NCBI RefSeq assembly: GCF_000003815.2
Contig: NW_023365764.1
Span: 107,967-171,966, forward strand
DNA: 64,000 nt
Reading direction: 5' to 3'
From: Branchiostoma floridae
Lineage: Eukaryota > Chordata > Leptocardii > Amphioxiformes > Branchiostomatidae
The position numbers and the translations under genes are program-made. Positions within the stretch are counted from its first letter, which is position 1. Every line of letters begins with the position of its first letter. The notes under the pieces were generated by a model. That model did not search any database and had not been told where the DNA came from. It was given only the letters and a program-made list of their open reading frames with translations. This document shows positions 32,221-45,400 of this stretch, piece by piece.

Positions 32221-33475
32221 TTAGGTTTCCAGCAGTATCAGCGTTTTTTTGACAGAATTTCTTACAGACCATGTAGCATGATTCAACTGTGCCTTCAATC
32301 CCTCTACCAAAGAAGAATTATTCTTTATGATGGTTTTGATACCATCATTGGTAGCCAACGCTTGGATGCATGCAATGGCGCATTCCTTTTCTTTATCATT
32401 GCCAACTTCAACAAATGTTACCAACAAGTCTAACAATCCCCTTTCCACAAAGATGTGCTTGTTGTCATCAATGCGCAGAAGACTGCTTACTGTTGCCACA
32501 AGCTCCATAGCCGATTTGTTGTAATTGTCTATCTCAGCTTTATGATCTGGGCTACTGATAGCCTGATTCAACAGGGCTATAATATAATCCGCTAAATCTG
32601 GGCTGACCTTGATAATATGCAGCTCACTTGCCTCAACAATAAATGAGAGGCAAGAGAGTGCATTCAGTCTCATGTGCTGATCTTCAATACAAAGGTATGG
32701 TCGCAAGATGTTCACGGCCCCAGCATCATGAAAATGACCCTTGATGTCTGGCGCTCTGGCACTGTTGTAGAGAATGGTGATCAGCTTAAGGGCTTCCGCC
32801 TGCAAGTCATACAGAATACAAATTGTGACAAACGTGTAGCACAGATCTGAAGAGTTGAAAAGTCAATGTTATTTATGACTTTTCTCTGGAGCCTTACCAT
32901 GATGTCTATCGGCGGAAAAGCTAACGTGATTCATTAACCCGTTTTTTTTCTGCATGTGAAACGACGTTTAAAATGTCGTTTTGATATCTAACGAATATGA
33001 GATTCTAGACGTACCTGACTTTCGGACTCCGCAGGAGTAGTAGTACTACACTTTGCAAGTTCCTGCACAAGTAGTTCAAGAAGTCCACTCCTCCCAATAG
33101 CACAACAGAACTCTGAGCTGGAATCGGTTAGATTGACCAAGATACTATATATCAGGCCCAAGCATTCAGGAGCCTGTTTTACAGCTGCCTCCTGGGTGGT
33201 CTCAGATGACAGGAAGTTTACATATTCCATAAAGACAGGGGCAGCGTCGATGTTGGCCAGGTGATCACCTATCTCCTTCCTTTCTGCCCCCTGATTGTAA
33301 TCAACATATGGCAGGTGAACGCCCTTTCCTAACGACTGGTACACTTTAGGAATAGACTCATGTTCCTGGCTTATCCGCATTAGGTCCACTACTTGTTTCA
33401 TTTGTCTGAGGGCAGTAAAGAACTTCCTACTTCTCTCTTCATCTGTGTCATCGTTACTTGGCCGTTCGGTGAACT
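32221..33475 (-). CDS. C-terminal exons: armadillo/HEAT-like helical repeats
   Basis: The last two exons (33475-33015 and 32799-32221, joined in phase 0) encode about 346 residues of the giant gene. Repeated amphipathic helices carry ARM-like signatures, for example HMRLNALSCLSFIVEAS, KSAMELVATVSSLLRIDDN and ECAIACIQALATNDGIKTII, spaced about 40-50 residues. Such folds usually make protein-protein contacts. Mind bomb proteins have ankyrin repeats and RING fingers at this position, so the architecture differs. The exon junction from the last Cys module is phase 1 (ACA G/AG TTC). Confidence 0.8.
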
Positions 33476-36400
33476 CTGAAACATGAATATTATTTTATTA
33501 CATTCAAATATATTTTAGGGCATCATAAACTGGCAGAGATAGTGATGTTGAATATCTCGTATAGGTTCTATCGTAAGGAATGTATTAATTGTATTATTAC
33601 GAGATATGGGCAATCAAGATTTCAGCAAGCATTGACAATGCCTTTGGGAACTGACAAAATGGTGCACAGAATATCTGTATGAAACTTCATTGTGCATTTG
33701 GATGCACCCTTTACTACATCAGAAAACTTAAGTTCGCCGTACCTGTTGCAGTTACTCGTACATGTTTCAATAAGCTTTGGAGTCCAAACAGCTTTTCGAG
33801 TTTTTCTTCCACGTCAGAGTCATCATCCGAGTCCTGGTCTTCTTCTGCACATTTTTTGCATCGACCACAGTCATCGCATCCTGCATAGCCATCTCCACAG
33901 CCACAGATGCTGCAGATAGGATATATTACAATCATCATCATGGGTGAAAAGCAACCGAGAATATATTGCTAACAATACCATTGGAAGGCCAGGATCAACG
34001 AAATATGGTATCAAAAATGGTAGGGTATCAAAAAGATAAGGTTTCAACTGACGACTTTGTTACCGGTCAAATAATGAAAACTGTAATGACTACGTATGCC
34101 GACACTATTCGTATTACATGACCCCAGTAATTTTCTCTACTGACTCACAAAAGCTGTTTCTGCAATTACCAACCTGCCAGGGGATCTGCCTGGTCTGTCA
34201 CGTGCAGGACACTGTTTTCCATAATGTGTGCATTCCTTACAGACAACACACACCATGCAGCGTCCTTTGCTCCAGTCGTGCTTGCCAGGTGCACAAATAG
34301 TCGCTGTGCTCCATCCAATTGTGTCTGCAATATGTGTAATTAAATTCGAATTCAATAAAAACGCTTCTAGCATGCAAGCTTTAATAAGTTATAATTACTA
34401 GTCACCACCCTCGTCACAACTTGACAATTAGTCAGCTTTATCAGTAGACTTTCTATGTCGACAACATTCAAACTACAATTGAAATTTTGTGAAATACTGC
34501 CGATATTAGAAATCCTTCCCATTTTTTTTAATTTACACTTTTGTACTTAGCACACTATTTTTACGTTACAGTAAAGAAAATTTGATATGTTATGTATTAG
34601 AAACTGATTTATGCAGTACAATTCGATATACTAACCTTTGACAGGACTTCCAACTTTTGTCAATAGATCCGGATTGAAGGTCCAAGTCTTTCCCCGAACT
34701 TTAACCTTTATCTTCTTCTCGTCAACCACTGATATTATTCTGCCAATCTGCCCGCAAGTCTGTTGTAAAGAAATTGAAGAATTTCAATTACACAATTACA
34801 TTCTGCCTAAAACCATTATCATCTTTGGAAGTGTAAGGAAAGTAAGATTTCGACAAGAAACTCCATTAATATGCTAACATTGATTAAAACGATTTGACGT
34901 ACTGTAATATAAAGCCTTAGATAACAACAAACTGCTCTATGTGAGAGATGTTAATCTACAGCAGAAAAAAATGACCAGACAAATCACAAGCAATCATGCC
35001 ATAACGTCAGCTAGAGTTTTTAATGAATAAACAAAGGTTCGTCGTTACGGTGAGCTCATTACCCTAATTAAGTGTACTTATCTGTGAAATAGAGCAAATA
35101 GCACCATTATGCAGCTCGAGACGCATTCCTTCTTTGGCAAGAACTGGGGCGCCCGAGGCATGGGGCCATTTGGGACCTAATGGACGCGGGCGAAATTTAA
35201 GCTTGCCGTTAGAGAGTGCCGATGCATGCATATGGAAGCCCAACACAGGGCAGACGCGCTCGCTTCTAGTTTACGTAAAGGGGGTCAGACCGGCTTTTGG
35301 TCAGCCCTACGGTCCCAAAATGGCCCCTGGTCGAACCTGCCTTGTAACATTGATGGTCACAGTGGCGCGTCCGATATCGCCAGTATGTGGAGGCAACATT
35401 ACGACTCACTGTTGAACTCTGTTGGTCCTAATAATGATTGTAAGTCATCTGTAGATGACACAATTAACTCAGATGTCAGCTACGATCCTTGTATGTCAGC
35501 ACCTGTGTCTGAAGTAGGTGCAGCAATTAATAGGCAACCCAATGGAAAGGCGTGCGATGCTGATGGATTATCAGCTGAGCATTTAAAGCACCCGGGACCT
35601 CGGCTTACTGTTTTGCTGTCGACATCACTTTTGTTGTCGGCCATGTTAGTGCACAGCCATGTTTCCACTATTCTACTAATTGGACATTCTTATCCCAATA
35701 ATTAAGAAACAAAACCTTAACCCCTCTCTCAAGAATAATTACCGTCCCATTGCTATTTCCAGCCCAATTTTCAAGTTATTCGAATCGCTTCTTCTCAACC
35801 GACTGGAGAAGCACTTTACATCTCCAGCGAATCAATTTGGCTTTAAAAAGCATCATGGTACAGACATGTGTATTTTGCGCTCTTAAGGAGATCATCACCT
35901 ACTTTACAAGCCGAGGTTCCCCCGTCTTCGTTTGTTTTCTTAATGCCGCTAAGGCTTTTGACAAGGTTAATCACTATGTATTGTTCCAGAAACTGATCGA
36001 CAAAAACGTACCTGTCTACTTAGTGCGTATTATTGTATATTGGTTTAAGATGACAGTCCTCACTGTGCTCTGGGGGACTTCAGTCTCAGATAGCTTCAGC
36101 CGCAGTAATGATGTCCCCAAAGGAAGCCTACTGTCTCCGCTATTGTTTGATATACGTATGTTTCTGATCTTTAACTGGGAAGTTTAACTCTGCCAATGTT
36201 GGCTGCTTTCTTGGTAAAGTCTCTGTAAATCATCTACTGTATGCCGATGATATTTGTCTCATATGACCCTCGGTAAATGCACTGCTTAAATCGATACATG
36301 TTTGCGAGGAGTTTGGTGTTTCAAACCATATGACTTTTTGTGACAAGGAAACTAAATGTATGTATTTCCCTTGCCACCGTATTCGCTTGCAGGGACCGCC

Positions 36401-39400
36401 ACCCTCAGTCAAGCTTAATGACAGGCATTTGCCTTATGTTCAATCAATCACATACCTCGGTTTACAAATTAATCCTGATCTTTCTGACGACTATTCAATC
36501 CGCAAACAAACTCGCTATCTATACACAAAAGCCAACACCTTATCCCGAACATTTGGCAACTGTTCTGTTCAGACAAAACGAGTTCTATCTATGGCACACT
36601 GTTGTCCTCTGCATTGCGCCCAGGTGTGATCTAACCACAGCGCCGCCGCGCCGCAGAGGATCAGCATCGCATTTCATGATGCCTCCTTATGATCATTATG
36701 TTGCAACCAAGATCTTGCAGCAACAGCTGGCTCTTTGCACTGAATCGTGTGGACACCTTTGAGGCTGACGCATTCATTTGCGAGTCGCCTCCTGGAGTCT
36801 GAGAACGACATTTTTAGAGCTACTGTCAAGTCATACACAGACCATGTGCACGAGATACAATGACAGTGTAAATCTTGCCTTTTGATTTTATGTACTAGAT
36901 TATTGTTTTTTTAAATGTATAATCTAATTGTTCGTCCTTATGGGCCACTGTGCCTGACAATAAACTATTGATGAATAGACGGAAAACATGGTTCGTTTTG
37001 GAGCTTGTAAAAAAGAGAACAAAGGCTCAAACAAAGCAAAAGGAAAAGGACAAAGTTCAAAGTAGGAAATTTACAATATCATGATCATGTTACGCATTGC
37101 AACAAGATAGCTATATTTCTTAAAAAGAAGGGATATATTTGAATATGTTTGCACATTTACAAATATATAGATATCAGAACAGATAGATAGAAATGTGTTA
37201 CCGAAAGCATCCTTTGGTTGTATCCGCCATGCTTAGCATGGTTCTGACATTTGATGAATTGTGACTTGTCCGCCTCAATACGGACGATATCTCCGTTATA
37301 GAGGGCATCGTCTGTAGGTTGTACCTTGGACAGCACGGCCGGATTTAATGCAAACCTACAAAGTTAACATTTTCAAATAGTTATTCATGCCAAACAACAG
37401 TCGTAATTGTCATATTTATGATGTTTTGCACTGTCACCTTATCAAAATTATACAGAAAAAGAGGAAAGTGAGGAAAATAATAGCACCAACATTTCATTGA
37501 CTTCTGGATAAACAGCTTTTCTCGCAAAATGTTAAAACATTTACCATAAATTTTTACCATAAACTTTGAAGCGAAACATATCTGCTTATCTAACACCCAC
37601 CTCCTGGGATCAAACCTCACACAGACATCGCCATCACTATCGATGAAGCTGACAGATCCTATCAAATCCATCACCTACATAGCAGAAAAAAACATTCAAA
37701 TACATATCAGTGGTAAGAACACTTGTAAAACGTGTGATTTTTATTAATTATTTATTTATTTACTTATTAGGATTCTCCATTTAGAGGGTATGGCGAAACA
37801 TGTGTTAAGGACACCTTTTCAAAGCCGCCATACACAAATGTGCACATGTTCGCACATGTCTACACGCGGCGGGGTTATACCGCCCCTTACGGGGTGATAC
37901 ACCCTTTCGCTGGCTGATACGGTATGTAGGTTCGCCAGGCCTCAAACCGGGTGATTTGAAGTGAATCACCAACTCCAGACAGAAAGGTTTGCTCCATCTC
38001 ACACCGCACCATCGCACGTGTGGGGGTTCTTTAACATAGGGTGTGACTCTCCCCATACACGGGACCTCCATTTAACGTCCTATCCGAGGGACGGCCCTAG
38101 CTAAAGCCAGGTACTCACTCTCACCTGAGTATAGTGAGGAAAGCCGTGTTAAGTGCCTTTCCCAAGGGCACAAGATCGGTAACACAGCAGCTGGATTCGA
38201 ACCCGCAACCTCTCGGTCACGAGGCGAAGACAGTACCACTGTGCTACGCGGTCCCACTTTATGTATAATGGGATATTTGCAGGACATTCTTTTCAATTCC
38301 AATTGCAAAAGACGTTGATTGGTGGTTCGATGTGAATTGGAGGCATTGCAGAGTAGATTTGGGAAAATTACCAATACGGTATAAAAAACGCGTGTGCCAA
38401 ACGATTAATTTATATTTTTATGTACACTAATGTACAGTTAGTTTCTATTTCACATGTTCAGCTAATGTTACGCGTATAGGCAATAGTTGGATACAACACT
38501 GAATTTTGGCCTTACCTTTTCCATCGAGTCCACATAGCCTCCGTGACCTTGTTGAAGGGTTCTAAGCTGGTCCAAACTAACACCAATTTTCACAAGGTCT
38601 CCTCTTGCAAAACCTGGGCTTTCGATGGATTTTGAGTCGAAAGTCTCTTCAAGATCTGCAGAAACAAATTTCCATTTATACCGTAACACCCATCCTCCGT
38701 GGCAATATAACCCAAGTTACATAGATCTGTACTTTGCAGCATATACTCTCGCTCGGCCACTGAAGGAATAGGATAAGTAAGCCGTTCCTCCCGAAAATAG
38801 TTTCATCAGGTTGGTGGAATATATGATGTAGGAGAATTCTTTTTACACAACCAGCAGGTACTTATATAGCTTACATTTCGCTGTCTCTCAGACACCTTCG
38901 TCAGAGCTTGTAACTGCTTCTCATCGCTATATGTAACCGATGTAGGTGGCGCTTTTGCGGTGAGAAAACGTGGCTAAGGTTGTCTCCCCAAAATTAAGTC
39001 AGCCCCAGTGATGAACCGGGACGAGGGGGGATACAAGCTCTGCCAAGTTTGGGATTGTTTTCTCACCACAAAAGCGCCACCTACATCGGCTACATATACC
39101 GCTGAGAAGCAAAATAATAAACTCCAGTTAGAAGCTCTGACGAAGGTGTCTGAGAGACATCGAAATGTAAGCAATGTGAGTACCTGTTGGTTGTGTAAAA
39201 AGAATTCTCCTACATCCTAAGTCGTTCGATCCTTCAGTAACTTCTTACCATTAAGCAGTGTACGTGACTACTGCAATATTAACATTGCTTTTTAACGATA
39301 CCGATCTGATGGAATATGTTGTCACCTGCTGCTGTTGCTTTCTTGATAAGGTCAAAGTGCAAAGGGTAGACTGCACTCTTGATGCGTACACGAGCGAAAT

Positions 39401-42400
39401 CCGCGCAGTAGTTAACACGCTCCACATCACCGACTTTTCTTGCGGCCTATGTAAAGGCAAGGTGGCAATGAAAAATGATAAGGTAATCACAAGTTTGATT
39501 GCTAAATTAGCATAGATTGGATAATCTAAACAATCTAAATAACCTTTCCTGAAGCCCAATGGCAAGTACAACTCAATACAGTACGATTCAGGTTGTTCGG
39601 TGTAATATAACCAGCTGCTGCCGCGCCGCGTGCCTGCGAAGCTGGTGTGTTACGCCGAACGGTGGTTATACCGGCTATATAGATACAGATGCAGATACAG
39701 TCTCAACCCCAACCCGACAAAAATAGAAGAAACATGAATGTCATCAACAGAAATAGGGGGAAGGTTGCACGTAACAATGACTTACATCATAATAGTCATC
39801 GTCCCAAGGCACTGTTTCCTCCTGGATACGTTTGATCCTTTCCTTGTCAGCTTCCACCTTCACCCAGTCTCCAACCTCTACAACGTGGCTAACATCTACT
39901 GGTTCACAGTCTTCTGGACTTACTTTTCCCAGACTCATGGGATTAATGCACATTCTAAATTCATGGAGATAAGATATTAATAAGATTTTAAAGAAGCCGT
40001 TTGTATAGCACCCGAATATTCGACCGGAAGCTAGAATGTTAATGATTCTACGGATACAGATACAAACACTTAAACAAAACACTTCTGCTCTGTGGCCTGG
40101 TATGGGCCATACCATTTAAAATCAGGAATTGTGCATATTCAACTCTTTTACCATTAGAGGCATACTTTATTCCAAATCGTTCAAAATAAGGTTTTCACCA
40201 AAATAAAAGGGTTCAAAAACTAATCAGTTATATGCTTATTTTAAACTGGCCCGTCAGATACCAAGGTACAAAATGTGTGTATATTATTACCTAAGGCCAT
40301 TTGGATAGTACACGACAGCATCACCGTCAATGTCAATGTGATGAATGACACCGACTTTGTTCAGCATCTGTGTTGTTAAGTAATGACAATGATTGGGTCA
40401 GTTGCAGGAAGAAAAAAAGCAGTTTTCATTGAAAACAAATAATGCATCCTATGTCGAATAAAATCATTCGAAGAAAACCATTTTGTTGTATCCTTCAGTA
40501 TTCACATGCATCAACGTAAGATATCAATGACAATGGCATCAGCTACACGGAATGTAAATCAACATGTAGATATGAAAGACTTACTTCCAGCATCTTGTCT
40601 TTAAATCCACCGTGGCCTGATTGATTGGCCTTAAATGTCAGAGGATCAACATTCACTTTAATGTTATCCCCTTTTTGGAATAGGTGACTGGCTTGACCGT
40701 CAGCTGAAAGATAAGACTTGAATGTTAGCTTATTAGTCTAAGCCGTTGCGTTTAACAATATGGTCTCTTGTGTTGTGATGACACAATTGCTTAGTCTCCG
40801 AGCTGATCTACCGTTGGCAGGCGGTTAGTCATGGGCCGAAGCAATCTCCATTTGCCACCGGGTCTCCAATACAAGAAATAAATGCCCGTTTGGGGACTAC
40901 ACTCCAGAATTATTTATGTTTTTTTGTCTGTTTGTTGTTAAACGCCCAAAACATTTAAAGACAAATATAGTTGAACCTGAGCCAATATATATCACTATTA
41001 TTTGAGACTGGTATTGAAATCATTCATAAGTGACCAAAATATGCTTTTGAATGATATGAAGCTACCTGCTAAAGATAAAGGAACGGCGGGGATATAAAAT
41101 ATACGTGATCGATTAAACTAAGTTTCCAAACTATTTGTACTTTCTGTAGTTCTAGTACTTTGCCTTTGCATGAAAATAACACACTTAAAAAATATTGCGG
41201 ACAACAAACATTACCTCGTGCAGATATGGTGAGAGCATTTGGGTTGAACCACCATCGTTTTCCGAGGATATCAACCTGGATGCTGCCACTGTGAATTTTC
41301 AATACACGACCTGTCTTCCCAAGGCACTGCAGGAAATAAATTTATTAATAGGTTCTTATATCTGCATGCTAATCTGCGAGCGGAGATAGTACAAACCTAC
41401 GGCATAGCTGAACTAACTCAATCTACTAAAATTTTCGTATTGCTTTATATGAAACCTAAATAGGAAATAAAGGAAATACATTAAAATGGTAGGATGATAG
41501 TTATCTGTGAAAAAAGGATTCTTGATGACAAATGTGTTGTTAAACATTTTTGTCTACTCCACCCAACTGTGTTCCCTGGGATCACCAATAACCATAAACC
41601 ATGGCCAATATGGATCCCTTGCTATCCCCAAATACTCTGTTTTTAAAAGCAGCGGATGAAGTTAAACTAGCGCTATAAGCACGTATCTTCTTGGCACTGA
41701 AATATATCAATTTGTTGAGATATTTGTGGAGTTGATTTTGAGATAACGATACCCTTGGAAGTCCGCATGATAATCAGTTCCTCTAGATCTGATGCACGTA
41801 TAATATATTACTGTAAGAAACTGAAATTACAACTGTGTGATATCAACGGTATCTCCATGGATTTCATGCTAATTTTCATTTCTGATAGTTCCTCGTTTAG
41901 ACCTGCTAGGATGGAATGAGTTGTAATATTACAGTCAGTTGGTTTCATAGCTGAAAATGTGATGCGATGATTAAAATGTTTATACTTTACTTTTCATGAA
42001 CCAAGAGAAGCAAAACGCAGTTATTTACCATATAAAGACCAGTTTTTCCCTCTTTAATAGTTTATGGGAAAATGGTATGCCGAAACCAATAATAAACAAA
42101 AACATTTTCAGAACATTGACGACCTTGAATGCATGCATTCAACTGTTGTGCGTCCGTAAAGTTGACGAGGACCGCTTTTGTCATCGGTGTCATCCATCCT
42201 CCAGTTCAGGTAGTCACATGAGTTCACAGGAAGCTGTACAGCCCTATCTTCGCTCTGAAGTGTCTGTTGCAGTGCGGACAGGGAAGTAGAGAGATGCTCG
42301 ATGGAGGGTTGGCTGCCCGTTCCTTCCTGGCCTGCCTCTTCTGCTGGGCAGTGGCTCTGCGTGTTCCCTCGTAGGCAACAGCACCTTCATCGACTGCTTG

Positions 42401-45400
42401 ACATACCTGCACTGGTCAGTACTTCTGTGTCTGGAATTTTGTCTTGCCATTTGATGTTGAGAATCTTCCTAAGACGGGTGGTGTGGAAGTGGTTGAGTCT
42501 TTTGGCATGGCGTCGGTAGACTGTCCATGTTTCACATGCATACAAAAGTGTCGAAAGTACAATTGCTTTGTACACCTGCAGTTTTGTCTCCAGTCAAATT
42601 CCTCGCCTGTTCCAGACATTATCATGAAGTCTGCTAAAGGTAGCACTCGCTTTTGCAATCCTGGAATCCACTTCATCATCAATGTTAGCATTCTGGTTAA
42701 GCTTAAGGGTGCTGCCAAGGTAAGTGAATCTGCTAACCACATTTAGTTTTTTGTTGTTTACTGTGATGGTTGGCTCCACATAGGGTTTCATTGGAGCTGG
42801 TAGATGGAGCACTTCAATTTTCTTGGTGCTGATTGTCAAGCCAAAGTTGTTACATCCATTTGAGAAGTTGTCAACACTGCACTACAAGTCTACATGTTGG
42901 GTTCTGAACCGGCATTTAGTGCACAATCGTCGGCTAACAAAAGTTCCTGACAATATCTGTCTGCACTTTGGTTTTGGCTTGTAGTCTTCTAAGGTTGAAC
43001 ACTGAATGCATCCGTTAACATCGCAGTAAACATGATACTGCACAACTTGGGTGCTAGTACGCAACCCTGCTTTACACCGTTTGTAACCGGGAATGGATCA
43101 GACAGTGCGTCACTGTCCCGCACATGGGCCTGCATGCCGTCATGGAACTGTCGCACAAGGTTGATGAACTTCAGGGGCATCCGTATGTGGCCAGTATCTT
43201 CCAGAGACCTTCCCTGCTCACTGAATCGAATGCTTTTGTCAGGTCAACATATGTGGAGAACAAGTCAGAGTTCTGCTCCTGGCATTTTTCTTGCAGCTGT
43301 CTTGCAGCAAAGATTATGTCAATGGTTCATCTGTCTTTTTGAAATCCACATTGACTCTCTGGAAGTAGTCCTTGATCAAGATGTACTATTAGGCGATTGA
43401 GGAGGATCCTAGCAAGTATCTTCCCTGCGACAGAGAGTAGGGATATGCCTCTATGGTTGTCACAGACTTGTCGATTGCCTTTGCGTTTATACAGATGGAT
43501 GATTGTTGCATCTTTGAAATCCTGAGGTATTATCACAACCTATCCTTGTGGTTTCTGCATGTTGATCCCAATGTCTCCAGAGCAGCACTCTGGATGACAT
43601 CTCTGAGGTTTTTCCAGCCAGCTTCTATGTCCTGTTCATCCAGTGAGACAGCCTCTAGCTTGTCTCTCAGCTTTTCTACAAGCAATTGTTTTGTTTAGGC
43701 ATCTTTTAGCTTACTGGCATTTAGTTTTCTTGGCGATTTCATCCCCTGTGGACGCCTCTTGGGTTTGATACGAATGTTCAGTTTGGTAATTATGAGACGG
43801 TGATCAATCCAACATTCAGCACCACACATAGATTTGGTGATCCGAACATCTTGTCTGTCTCTCTTCCTAACAATGGCATAATCAATCTAATGCCAATGTT
43901 TAGATCTCGGATGCATCCATGATGTTTTATTTCTGGTTGGAAGTTGAAAGGTGGTGTTTGTTATAGTCAGTCCTTATTCAGCACATGTCTGGAGGAGTAA
44001 GAGACCGTTGCTATTACACTGGCCTATTCCATGTTTACCGATGACACCCTCCCATGAGGTGCTGTCAATACCCACTCGAGCGTTAAAGTCACCAAGTATG
44101 AAAAGTTTATCCGCTTTTGGGACAGCAGTGATTACAGAATGGAGTGTCTCATAGAACTCATCTTTCACCTCATCTGGATTAGTCATGGCTGGAGCATACG
44201 CACTAACAATGGTAAGGACCTTCTTTCCAGATATCAGGGGAAGTTTCATTGTCATTAGTCTATCATTAAACACCTTTTGGAAGCCCTGCCAGCTTTCCTA
44301 CTAGTGACGTCTTCACAGCAAAGCCAACTCAATGCAATGAGGGCTGTTCTTCTTTTGGGTCGGGAGTTTTCATTGTCCTGTAGGGTACGCACATTCCATG
44401 CACCAAGAATAAGCGGAGTAGTCCTAGTTTTCTTCTTTGTTGTGCTTCGACTGCTAGGATGGGGTTCCCTCCAGCCACGGTCTGTTGGTCTGGTAAAATG
44501 GAGCAGGCAATTTTTAGAGCACCTTTTCTAGCCCCTTCCCCAGGCTACGGGGGTGAGCAGTGCTGTCCTTAAGAGGGCTGCTCAGTCGTCCAGACGACTG
44601 CCGAATTCCACATCTGCTCCTACTCTGTGAAAAGCGACCATATAGCCTGGACCGCCCGTGTGCAGGTTTGCTGCTGCGGCTTCCAGTGCACCCACACCTG
44701 CCGCTCCGAGCTCACCCATCGCCACGGGAACTTTAAGTAATCAGTAGACAATAGACAACATAGATGACAAAAGCGACTTGCGCAAAAAGAACTTGGTTTA
44801 TAGTGTGGAGGAGTTGCGCATGTCGTCGACCACACTGACACTCTATCGTCCGAAAACCGCCTTGGTCCAGTGGTAAGACAGTGTCAAGACTGCTGGAGTC
44901 CTCACTCCACTCCAGCAACGAAAAATGATTGTTTGGATTTCAGAGATGAAAATGCGCATGCGGCTTATTGTGATATGTATTTTGATACTAGTATATTTGC
45001 AGTGTCCTGCAAGGCTGAAAATGAAGAAAATTTTAATTGCGCGTTGCTTCGATGGTCATATTGAAATCAACTAAGATGAAAAAGTGTACCACAAATTCAT
45101 AGCAACTGTATATCATGTTTGAGATAATTGATTATTGCCTACCTTGCTCAATTAGACTTGTCCCGTCTTTGTCTATCCAATGTTATTCTCAATACGAAAT
45201 CAGTTCATGCAAAGTGTAACTTTATTAGAAAAAAAATGGCAAAAATGACCATTTTGCTGTGTTATTAGAAGGTGTCGGAGCAGCGAACTATTAACTACAT
45301 AAAGCAGACAATGGTTAGCTTAAAAATTCTACACGTATATGTGATATTCATTAGACAATGTGGCTGAATGAGCGTTTCATTCTCATATTAGGAACAGCAA

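Noticed and set aside
38181-38254. tRNA gene
   Set aside because: The head has Pol III boxes but is fused to a SINE body repeated at 30.8 and 51.9 kb, so it is a SINE and not a tRNA gene. The same applies at 51911 and 5010.
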